Below are positions 12,236 through 22,037 of a stretch of DNA of 64,000 nucleotides, one piece after another. The stretch's first letter is position 1; each line of letters opens with the position of its first letter. Both the position numbers and the translations under genes were made by a program. Source of the DNA: Dallia pectoralis (Eukaryota > Chordata > Actinopteri > Esociformes > Umbridae); the NCBI GenBank assembly GCA_029465975.1, contig CM055747.1, positions 12,225,324 through 12,289,323 of the forward strand. The letters run 5' to 3'. The notes below the pieces were generated by a model that saw only the letters and a program-made list of their open reading frames with translations, was not told the origin of the DNA and did not search any database.

Positions 12236-12954
12236 TACGATTGACAGTAAACATCTTCTCCTGATAACCACAATCTGCTTATAGTGATATAGGCCTTTCT
12301 GAAATGTGTATTTGAACCCCTAAGAAACAAAGGTGTTTTGCATTTTGTTGGTAACCTTTTACTTAAAACAGAAGTTAACACAACACACCCAACCTACTTG
12401 TTGAAATGCCAAGTAACAGACAGTTAAACACAGAACCCCAGCTGTTTTGTGAGAAGGGGTTAATTTTGCCATTCAAGCATGTTTTTTTTCAAGGAAAGGG
12501 TGGGTTTCGCTAAAACAAATTCTCCAGCACATGTCTGAACAGAAAAGGGGTTGTGTGAACTTCGATATACTGGGAAATAGTAGAACTCATTTGGCATATA
12601 TGTGTCTATTTATTGGGTTCATCAGTAGCATGTCATTTAGACGGAGCTCACAATATATTTCGAAAAAGCCCAGAACACATTTGAACTTGGGCCGAAACAT
12701 CAATGGACCCTGCAGCTCCATGCGCTGTTTCAGCCCTCCGTGGGTGTCTGGCAGTCAAGGTTTTACGAGTTGGGTTTTCATTTGAAGTCTGACTTTCCTC
12801 GTTATTTTTTCTGGGGTGCACACATCTAATAGCGCTTAATGAGCACTTTAACCATTTCCACGTCTCAGGAAGAAGAAGATGATGGAGGAGCCAGGGTGGA
12901 GTTTCCTGGTGGTCAATAGCCAATGGAAAGACCCCAAATGATAAGCACCTTCAA

Positions 12955-13021
12955 GTTCAGTATTTATGAACTGTGAAGTGCTCCGACATTGGCACTGGAC
13001 TGTGAAGAGATACGAGTACAG
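12955..13021 (+). promoter_or_regulatory. Probable actinodin core promoter and noncoding exon 1
   Basis: A TATA-like TATTTAT at 12961 lies about 60 bp upstream of a good donor, tacgagtacag|GTGAGG, at 13021/13022. The short exon between is noncoding, and the first coding exon follows at 13553 in a later exon. The start of transcription is inferred at about 12985-12995. Confidence 0.5.
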
Positions 13022-13552
13022 GTGAGGGAAAATGATTGGCTAATGCTTTATTCATATAATATGTTCTATGGTCATTAGGCTGACCTGAAAGCCTGATCTG
13101 TGTACTTCTAATTCAAAAATGAATTAGCATTATTGTATTTTAGGTTATATTACATGCATTCATGTTTGATTTGGTTCCTGAAATATAAATTACATTTGAC
13201 AAAGTTCATTGGCACTTGATCAGCAACCAGGGATCTGTTAGAAATATCACTGCTGCCTAATCAAGGCTTTGTTTTTAATTTTGGGGTGTTGGTTGAGTGG
13301 TGGACGAGGATTCCAGCTTTATGTGTAATGTCCTCATCTCTTATAAATAAGACCAATGGATAAATAGATTCATGTGGTACACCGAAATGCGTAGTTCGAT
13401 TAAAGGAGAAGTTGTCGTTATTAGACAAACCAAGTAATTTAATCCGATGTGCCAATACTGCTGTTCTTTAGTTGATATATAAACAAGCAATGTTCATGCA
13501 GTATTTCTACTGTATTATATCAGCCGTTTTGTGTGTCATTCAGGTGGCAAGG

Positions 13553-15278
13553 ATGATTGTCCAGGTTCTGCTGACAGGGATGTTATGCAGCTTACTACCA
13601 GGTCTGTCACCAACATTAATGTCTAAATGTCATATCGTATCATAGCGTCCAATAGGCTTTTAGTGATATTGTGAACCGATCTAATGAAAAATACAATGTA
13701 TTAAGAAATGTATTGAAAAAGTATTGCTGCCCAAAACTCTGATCAACATTTCTGATGCTGTTTGTGTTCTCTGTTCCCTTCAAAGGTTTGCTTGATGCTA
13801 CACCCCTGAAGACTAGAGGTTAGCTGAATACTCTACCACACAGCGCGTGTGTATGTGCGTGCGTGTATGTGCGTGCGTGCGTGCGTGCATGCATGTATGT
13901 ATGTATGTGCGTGTGTGCGTGTATGTGCGTGCATGCGTGTATGTGCGTGCGTGCGTGTATGTGCGTGTGTGTGCGTGCGTGTATGTGCGTGTGCATGTGT
14001 GCGTGCGTGTATGTGCGTGCGTGTAGGTGCGTGCGTGTATGTGCGTGCGTGTGCGTGCGTGCATGTGCGTGTGTGCGTGTGTGTGCGCGTGCGTATGTGC
14101 GCGTGCGTATGTGCACGTGTGTGAGAGGAAAAATGGTTTGAACATGATTTTCCCTAATGTGTTTTCTCCACCTGCCTTTCCACCACCATGATCGGTGTCA
14201 TTGAATGCAGCTGTTGGGGAGGTCAGCATTGACCCTAACCAGGCTCATGGTTTCCTGTCTCAGCCCCGTCCCAAACGGAACATTGACCCCAAGTGGCACC
14301 GCGGCACGCCTGACTTCCAGTCCTACTACAAATTCTACAACAGCATCGGCCATATTGAAGGAGTGAGTGAGAGATGTCATAATTCATGCATATCTGTTTT
14401 AACTGAGCTACGTTTTGTTTTGCATTGTTTAAACAGAAAATAGTGTAGATGAATGCGGTACAATAGCTGTTGGCTAGAGTCAAACCCAGCTATGTGTACC
14501 AAAGGCAGAGGTTTTAACACCAGCTTGGGCCACATTCCTGATCACTTCTTCTCTCTTTGCACCCCTCTTCCGTTCCCCAAACCTGTGTGAATGTCGCCAC
14601 CTCCGCCAGCTGTATGAGATTGACAGGATCAGGATACTGTACCAGCAGATGCGTCACCTGGAGCAGGTTTATGGGCCGGACGCCTCCAGCTACCAGAATG
14701 CTCTGGGTGTGATAACCCCACCGCCCACCACTGCAGCTCCTACTACCACTCTGCCACCGCCTGCTACCCCTGCACCAGTCTCTCTCACTAAGGCTGATGT
14801 CCTATATCTGTGTAACACAAAAGACCCCTTATGTAAAGCTCATGTTGTCTACCTGCCTGCGGGGGCTGTCCCAGTCCTCTGTGACCCCCGCTACAACCCT
14901 GCCTGCAAACCCCAAACTGGCAGGGTGGTCATTGCCGCCTCTCCAATAAAGCCAGCTCCCGTAGCTCCCGTCCAAACAGCTGTTAGAGAACCCCTGCTTC
15001 CTCCTCCTCCTAAGAAATCTTTAACTCCTCCTCCTGCCTCTCCCGTTGTTATTAAAGGGATGGAGTACGACTGTGACCCTTACTGGGACCCTGACTGTCT
15101 TATCGATCACCCACCTCGTCATGTCAAGGCGACCCAGGCCCCCCCACCACCAGAGGTGGAGAAAGAGGGGGACGCAGGTACAGCTAAGGAGCTTTTGGCG
15201 CCGTTTGATCCTTATGATTTTCAGCGTGAGCTCTTTGACCCATATCGTTATGCCAACACAGCCCCTTTACCACAATAG
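13553..15278 (+). CDS. Actinodin (fin actinotrichia structural protein)
   Basis: Coding exons are 13553-13601, 13786-13818, 14211-14362 and 14610-15278; phases close and give 300 residues. Residues 1-17 are a signal peptide. RPKR at 47-50 is a furin-type site just before NIDPKWHRGTPDFQSYYKF, a conserved actinodin block. A Pro/Thr-rich tail carries spaced cysteine motifs CNTKDPLC (146-153), CDPRYNPAC (169-177) and CDPYWDPDC (233-241), the hallmark of the family. The tail ends in aromatic/acidic FDPYDFQRELFDPYRYA. Actinodins are secreted, build actinotrichia fibrils in the fin fold, and are absent from tetrapods. Which paralogue (and1-and4) this is I cannot tell. ATTAAA at 15418 is a weak polyadenylation signal. 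Intron 2 holds a large GT-rich microsatellite. Confidence 0.93.
13840..14125 (+). repeat. Compound GT/GTGC/GTAT microsatellite in actinodin intron 2
   Basis: Almost uninterrupted 'gtgcgtgcgtgtatgtgcgt' style sequence for about 285 bp. Purine-pyrimidine alternation gives long open frames on both strands (Cys/Val/Arg-rich or His/Thr/Arg-rich), which are artefacts. Confidence 0.95.
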
Positions 15279-15705
15279 GTTTATATTAGGTATAGGTACG
15301 AATATATAACACACTAGTGCTACACAACAGTGAAATATGACAGGTATGAGTGTGAGCGGAACTATGCACCACTATGATTGTGTATTCAAAATGTATTTGT
15401 GTCAATTGGCAATTTTTATTAAATATGGAAAATGTCACTTTGTGGTGAAAGGGTGCTCTCCAGTGGTCAGAAAATGTGATCTCTGGATTGTTTTCTTTGA
15501 ATATGCTGTGGATTGTAATGTTTGGTGTTTGCTGGTGCTTGCATGTTGTTTGAACAATGGGGAATTTACACGAATGTTGGAGAATTATGACTGGATATAC
15601 GACCGGATTTAAACAGTCACTGAGCACAAATCTCTGGGTGCGTCTGCAAATTAGTTCACGAACTTCCGTTTGCCGTAATCGAAATCGGAAACGTCGCGTT
15701 AGAGT

Positions 15706-15787
15706 GGTAGCGTGGCCGAGCGGTCTAAGGCGCTGGATTTAGGCTCCAGTCTCTCTGGAGGCGTGGGTTCGAATCCCACCGCTGCCA
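15706..15787 (+). tRNA. tRNA-Leu (anticodon TAG)
   Basis: An 82-nt cloverleaf starts GGTAGCGTGGCCGAGCGG with a D-arm and intragenic A box. The anticodon loop is GGATTTAGGCTCC. It has the long type II variable arm expected of tRNA-Leu, the B box GGGTTCGAATCCC and the 3' stem CGCTGCC with discriminator A. No intron. It heads the tRNA cluster; a T4 run at 15796 could terminate Pol III. Confidence 0.97.
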
Positions 15788-16642
15788 TTATAAGTTTTAG
15801 TGGCACCAACATCTGTATTAAAGGCTTATCGAAAAGGTAAAGATGTCTGTTTAATTTCACGCCACACTTCAAGGTGCGCGGATCCCGTCTATCTGGTCGG
15901 CGTAGCAATACAATTTATAAAAGCCCAGTTCCCTAATGAATTTCGATTCAATCAATGAACTAAACAGTCACCTTGAATAGATAACAAATATGTGCATATA
16001 CTAACTTTACTGAGTCACTGTTCTAGCAGGAGATATGTTTCTAAACAACGATGATCTATTACCCTATGTTTCGTTAGGACGATTACATACCTACATCTTT
16101 CTGCTCGGCTATCCTTGCCATTTCGATTGATAGCACTACAGGTACATAGGTTGATTTAGGTGAGGCACAGAATCATGTGATGGTGGGTTTTTTGGTTCCA
16201 TTCCGTATCGCTTGACAACTTTTCTACAACTCTAAATGAAATTGTTGGCATGTTCAATTATTGCACATTTTTCAGGGAACGTACATCTTGTTTCATTATC
16301 AACACATATCACATGATCCCCGGACAATTAATAGTCTGCATCCAATCCGTGGTCATATACCTCTCATCTTCGCAAAAATAACCAATTGTTTACCCCGATA
16401 TGCAAGGCGTATGAAGTAGGAAGTAAACATTCCCATTAGAATGTTGGTAAACCAGCTTTATTGACAGAGGTAGAGTTGGCTTAAAATAAATTTAGATTTG
16501 TGTGGTGCGAGCCTGCTGTTCAGAATATGAATGAAATAATGTCTGTGAAAAGCCAGACACAAGACAGATCAATAAAGTTACATTTGAGACGTTAGCGGCA
16601 AACAGCGATGACATATAAGCTGTTCTGGGGCGCATCTAGAAA

Positions 16643-16716
16643 AGGCACCGCTGAGATTCGAACTCAGGATCTCCTGTTTACTAGACAGGCGCTTTAACCA
16701 ACTAAGCCACGGCGCC
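16643..16716 (-). tRNA. tRNA-Thr (anticodon AGT)
   Basis: Minus strand, 74 nt, beginning GGCGCCGTGGCTTAGTTGG. The anticodon stem-loop CTGTCTAGTAAACAG has AGT. The T arm CTGAGTTCGAATCTCAG is fully paired, with compensated pairs compared with the usual CTGGG/CCCAG. TTTT follows immediately downstream as a Pol III terminator. Confidence 0.97.
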
Positions 16717-16973
16717 ACCTGGCTGCCTGGGTGGAGGACTTTTCTTTCTATATGCATATATTCTATATATCACACAATTCTGTGGATTTATTAAATTGAG
16801 AGAATCAAACACCAAAAACAGTTTTGTACAGTACATCGAGACAATTAATGAATTAGTGACATCACACTTTGCAGCTCACACTTTGCAGCACGTACACTAT
16901 GACGCTAAAGTGTGTTCTAAGAACCTGCACTAAGAAAGACGACCTTTGAAATGATTCATCGAGGACAAAACCA

Positions 16974-17055
16974 CGACGAGGATGGGATTCGAACCCACGC
17001 GTGCAGAGCACAATGGATTAGCAATCCATCGCCTTAACCACTCGGCCACCTCGTC
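16974..17055 (-). tRNA. tRNA-Ser (anticodon GCT)
   Basis: Minus strand, 82 nt, beginning GACGAGGTGGCCGAGTGG. The anticodon loop is GGATTGCTAATCC, with a long variable arm TGTGCTCTGCAC, the B box GGGTTCGAATCCC and discriminator G. It is part of a block duplicated to the right, where only a fragment survives. Confidence 0.97.
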
Positions 17056-17693
17056 TGTTTTAGTGAGAAATTTTATCAAAATTTCATTGAAATTCATAAA
17101 AATACTATAAAGTATAATATTTGTAGTAAGCTAGAATTACAGGCAGGGGCTAATAACTTAGGCCGCTAAATTTTAGATAATTCCGATGAGGATCTTCAGT
17201 CAAAGATATGTTTCATCGCATGTTCTAGAAGTGATTAGAAACCAACCTCATCACACTGAATACTGTCTCAGTCCCTAGAACCATATAAGCGTGCTCAACG
17301 AGTAATGCATTTAATTTACAATATGCTCATCATCGTCAGCTAATCAGAATGGAGTCCTCGCAGAGTTGCAGTTCCACGAGAACCAGGAGAGAATAATCAT
17401 TACTCATTCTAATCCATTCATCACGTTCTGATACTTCATTTACTGAAGTAACAGGTAAGGATGTACCTCACTGACGATACTGAAAAATTGGGCCCTGAAA
17501 ACTAAGTATTTCAGACAAGACATTTCGGTCCATGGTCACATTTTTTCAGTTGATGTTTACATGTATGCAGGTTTTATGTAATCTCTGAATATAAGCAAAA
17601 TAATTGTAGACGCTTAATAATATGAAATTAAAGTCAATGTTTTCTGACTATTTAAAAATGCTTTGCGCAAAATATTTGCATAAATTCAGCAAC

Positions 17694-17738
17694 ACAATCG
17701 ATTAGCAATCCATCGCAGCTGGAGCCACCTCGTCTTGT
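17694..17738 (-). pseudogene. tRNA-Ser(GCT) fragment
   Basis: cgattagcaatccatcgc followed by gccacctcgtct is the minus-strand 5' half of the tRNA-Ser gene at 16974-17055: the anticodon arm with GCT intact, plus part of the D arm and acceptor strand. The D-arm middle is scrambled and the variable and T arms are missing, so it has no B box. It marks the junction of the tandem duplication. Confidence 0.85.
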
Positions 17739-17908
17739 TAATGACCAAAACATTATTATCGTGACTATAAATGACAATATTTAAATAAGCAAGTATTATT
17801 CACAGGTAGGGGCTAATAATATAGACTCTTACATTTTGTCCGCTGATAATCTGAAGGCAATATTAAGTTACATTACATGTCCTAGAGCTGAGAAGAAACC
17901 AACGTCAT

Positions 17909-17938
17909 CCTCATCACACTGTATTCAGTGTGATGAGG
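17909..17938. repeat. Perfect hairpin, 13-bp stem with 4-nt loop
   Basis: CCTCATCACACTG, then TATT, then CAGTGTGATGAGG. A third, direct partial copy of the arm, tcatcacactgaatacag, follows at about 17951. It sits inside unit 2 of the tRNA-Ser block duplication, where unit 1 has a single copy near 17246. Confidence 0.9.
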
Positions 17939-18564
17939 TTGGTTCCTGCTCATCATCACACTGAATACAGTCTCAGTGCCAGGAAACCAAATAACCGTGC
18001 TCAACGAGTTACGCGTTATGTTTTATTTACAATATGCTCGTCATCTAATCAGAAAGGAGTCCTCGCAGAGTTGCAGTTCCACGAGAACAAGGAGAGAATA
18101 ATCATTACTCATTCCAATCCATTCATCATGTTCTGATACTTCATTTACTGAAGTAACAGGTAAGGATGTACCTCACTGACGATACTGAACAAACAGGGCC
18201 CTGAAAACTTAGTATTTCTGACAAGACATTTCTGTCCATGGTCACAATATCATTTTATCATGTTTACATTCATGCAGATTTTATATAATCTCTGAATATA
18301 AATTATTTTTTTGTAGACGCTTAAGAATATTATAGAAAAGTCAATGTTTTCTGACTATTTGAAAATGCTTTGCGGCGAATATTAGCATAAGTTCAGCAAC
18401 ACAGCCTTCCCATTGGTGCAGATTTTTTGAGGTTTATTCGTCTAATATCATTTTAATCGGACCTTAATAGTCACTATAAAATTCACTATAAAATATTTCG
18501 AAAAATATTTCGATACGCTGAAATTTATATTTTGATAAATACAACAAAGAACAGGCGGATATAA

Positions 18565-18586
18565 ATTAGCTCTCGCGAGAGCTAAT
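18565..18586. promoter_or_regulatory. 22-bp perfect palindrome centred on TCTCGCGAGA (BANP-type CGCG element)
   Basis: attagc-TCTCGCGAGA-gctaat is a perfect palindrome. TCTCGCGAGA is a known vertebrate promoter element that binds BANP and drives TATA-less promoters. It lies about 400 bp upstream of tRNA-Leu-AAG and 1.3 kb upstream of vamp2 exon 1, so an unannotated transcript could start here. No clear coding exon adjoins it. Confidence 0.6.
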
Positions 18587-18987
18587 CATCATCTCTGAGC
18601 GCGTTCCAGTGCAAAAAAAGTTACTGAAGCCTGGCAGAATTTACAACGCATGGATTGTTTTTCAAGTCATTTTACCACATCGTATGTTTTAGTAATCTAT
18701 CAATAGATTACAAAATTGATGACGTTGCACGAATATATTGGTTGGAGCGTCTAACGATAACGTTGTAGTGGGTAACTGACATGTGCTTTCGCGTGGCAGA
18801 AATATAAATCCTCAAACAACTCGTACATACTCAAGTGTGTTTCTGTTTTGTGTGTTGTGACATCAAGCTTTCGCTGTCGTAAATGCCGGCTTTTACGCAG
18901 AGCCCATAACTTTGTGTAAACGGTCTTTAACAATGCATAAGTATGTAATGAAATCGTATTTATTCACATGTCGGAGCAACGGCAGCA

Positions 18988-19069
18988 GGTAGCGTGGCCG
19001 AGCGGTCTAAGGCGCTGGATTAAGGCTCCAGTCTCTTCGGAGGCGTGGGTTCGAATCCCACCGCTGCCA
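18988..19069 (+). tRNA. tRNA-Leu (anticodon AAG)
   Basis: 82 nt, nearly identical to the Leu-TAG gene at 15706 but with anticodon loop GGATTAAGGCTCC. Variable arm, B box GGGTTCGAATCCC and acceptor stem are intact. A T6 run at about 19073 serves as Pol III terminator. The shared body suggests it and Leu-TAG are duplicates with changed anticodon, the usual pattern in vertebrates. Confidence 0.97.
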
Positions 19070-19528
19070 AATATTTTTTCTCTCTCTTCATTTACCGAAA
19101 ATGTATTTTGTATGTTCAGATCTACACGTGTTCATTGTGACATGTGTCTTTTGTAGTCTGACTAGTGAGTGAGTGCTTTACTTTGTTTATACAGGTAAAC
19201 GTCGGCAGCCTGAACAGAAATGATCGGGCTTAACCTGCAAATCGAAGCTGGAGATTCACCACACCCCCTTTCAAGGAACGCCATTTTGTTGACGCTCCAT
19301 CCAGCTCGATTCTCCACCCTCATAATGAAAGTCATATACCGTGCCTTATTAGCTAGAATCAGTTTTTCAATTACACAGTTTAGTCATCATTTTAAATATT
19401 GATGTATTTAAAAAAAATGCTGAACTGTTTTTAATACTTAACCACAGAGGGTGACCACAGAAATAGATGTTGCCTTCCATTCTTTTGGCTGACCACCCCT
19501 TTCAACCTGCGGCTGCCTGGATGACAAA

Positions 19529-19536
19529 TGACGTCA
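19529..19536. promoter_or_regulatory. Palindromic CRE in vamp2 promoter region
   Basis: A full TGACGTCA lies about 350 bp upstream of the proposed exon 1 donor. A palindromic CRE is a CREB/ATF site and is frequent in promoters of neuronal genes. Activity is inferred. Confidence 0.55.
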
Positions 19537-19887
19537 TCAAGCCATCTTTGTTCCCCTAATCCAAGCGTCTGTTTATTACACGTTCATTACAGTCGTGACA
19601 CTGACGGCAAGCGGTAGCTCATGCAGTTATAATAAAAAAAGACACTGGCGAGGTGTGGCAAAAAAAGAAGCATAAAAACGGAGAGTAAGGACACATCCAC
19701 GAGTGAATTAAACGGAAATTGGTGGTATACACATTGTCACTCCCTGCTACAGAAAACGCCAGAAGAGTGAATCGACTGAGAGGGAGCAAGAGGGAAACAG
19801 ACCGCTGAAGGCGACCCGCTCAACTGCCAATTATTAGGCGAATACGTTCCAGTCGGACCTGCGAACATAAATACATCACCTTACGAA

Positions 19888-21967
19888 ATGTGAGTGTTGC
19901 CTTACACAATTATATGTTATGTAGCCTACACCTGATATTTGTATTGTCTATTCATATATCATTTCCTTGCTAGCCTACTATCTGTAATAAGAGAATTGTT
20001 TTTTAGAAAGCCAATTGTGTGATAATGAATTCTCTACAATACATATAAACTATGTAATTTGAACTACTGTGCGTCACGGTGAAATAAACCAACAATTACA
20101 ATGATCATTGTTGCATATTAACCATTTCATATATTTAATTTACTCACATTATTATAGAACTCAACATTAGCCTATAGACAACATTAACTCTTTGGCCCTG
20201 TCGTCAGCCATATTTCTTTACTAAATAATGAGCAGCGTTGGCTATACAAAATTAGTGATCCGTATTCACATATAAAATTAAAATGTCTTATACTTGGAAC
20301 AGGACACGGACCTGTTTTCTCCGGATTTGACTGGTTTCATTTGAATGGGTGGACGTTCGTGTATTCCTCGTCTGAATATCAATTTGTAAAAAATAAATGG
20401 AATTTAATGTAGAACCATCGACGTTGATTCGTACATTGATGCAGCCTATATGCAATTCTTCACTAGATGCATTGATATATGGGCTAAAAATGCACTTATC
20501 ATGCAAACTTGGACCAATAAACGAAATCGCATCCGTTGTTACACATTTTATTAGAGTCGCAACACATTTCACTGTATCTCGGATTTATTGAATGTAGGGT
20601 AGACTAGTATTACGCATATTGTGTGCTTATAGAGTGCGTGATATTGCCAAGCAAATGTGGGGGTGGGGGTGACTGACGCTCGGGTCTGTCGGTTGTTTGT
20701 ATTTTATTTTATATTCCAACAGTAGACTAGACGTCTCAAATGTCCTAAAAAACGAAGGCGTTTGATGTGTTTCGTTTAGAAACTGCCAGTATAAACCAGA
20801 CACAGGTGTTTCATGTTCTCTGCCAGGGAAGATGGCCGTGGTGGTCGGGTCTCTGTGGATTCGTGCATTCAAACAAGCTGTTGATACGACCTGGGTCTCA
20901 TTGAGTCCAGGCTAAACATGTTTGAATTACGATTCAATATTGTGTTAAATTAAACACCGGTCGTGGCCTAATTGCTTACGGAAATGGTCTCTATGATCAG
21001 TTTCAGACATCCTCACCCATAATAATGTAATCCACTATATTTGTGCTAAATGCAATAGGTACATGTTGGGAAAACGTGAAACGCCCGTGTTTAATTTAGG
21101 GATCCTTCTGTTCAGCACTGGACAGCGCTTATTGTTGCGGTGTTTCCCTATTGCGCTTAAAACACTTGCGCCTAGAGTTCGCTGTTTTTGCGTCTCTCGG
21201 TGTGAATGGACTCGCAGTAGACGATGGATACATGCTTGGTCGGAATGTCAATGTGAAATATAGCTAATAAAAACGCCAACAAAGACCTCTGGTTAATATA
21301 GTCTCCTATTCATGATAAAATGCCTATTCTCGTGTGTCGTGCGTGTATAATGATTCGCTATAAGGAGAGCATCATCATGACAGCTGTTTTTCAGGAATAA
21401 CTAAATGCTATTGGCTTGAAATTTCAAACAAATTTTGCTGTTTGATGGTTGCGATCGTCGTAAACGCAAGGGTAGGACTGGCACCCAATATCACTGCTGT
21501 CGACTGATCCTGATTGCCTATATACAATGCATTTCCTCATGCCCTTCCAATTATATTCGTTACCTGTCACTATGCACACAATCCGCCTTCCCTTTCAATA
21601 AGAGGCCATGAGAAAACAATGGCTGTTGAAACTGTGGGAAGTAATGTAAACCTACAATACACACGGAGGGATATGTTGTCAAAAACCCACCCGCCCATCG
21701 TTTATTTAGCTTTTTTACTCACACAATGACGATGTAATTTATGTTTTGAAGGTGAAACACTCGGGACAGGATCTGGTCTCTAAAAATAGAATTGATGAGA
21801 ATGAGATGAGAAAGTACGGCGCCGTCCTAACATTTCTGACATTACCAGTTGCATAGACCATATACCATTCGGGGAACATTTCAAATCTGTGTTTTTTAGA
21901 CTGATAAAGACAAAACCAAACAAAAGTGTACGCAATGATTTGTAGCCACAAGGGAAGTAGCTGTGTA

Positions 21968-22037
<70 letters not shown>

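Larger units (their letters stand above)
17090..18405. repeat. Tandem duplication of about 700 bp including a tRNA-Ser
   Basis: Unit 1 runs from the tRNA-Ser at 16974 to about 17700, and unit 2 from about 17696 to 18405. Shared landmarks, in order: 'aggggctaataa', 'caccctg/gaatac...tctcag', 'ggagtcctcgcagagttgca', 'tactgaagtaacaggtaagg', 'tttctgactattt.aaaatg' and 'cagcaacaca'. Units differ by scattered substitutions and small indels. Confidence 0.85.

Noticed and set aside
13813..14229. His/Thr/Arg-rich and Cys/Val-rich frames on both strands
   Set aside because: Artefacts of the GT-rich microsatellite in actinodin intron 2.
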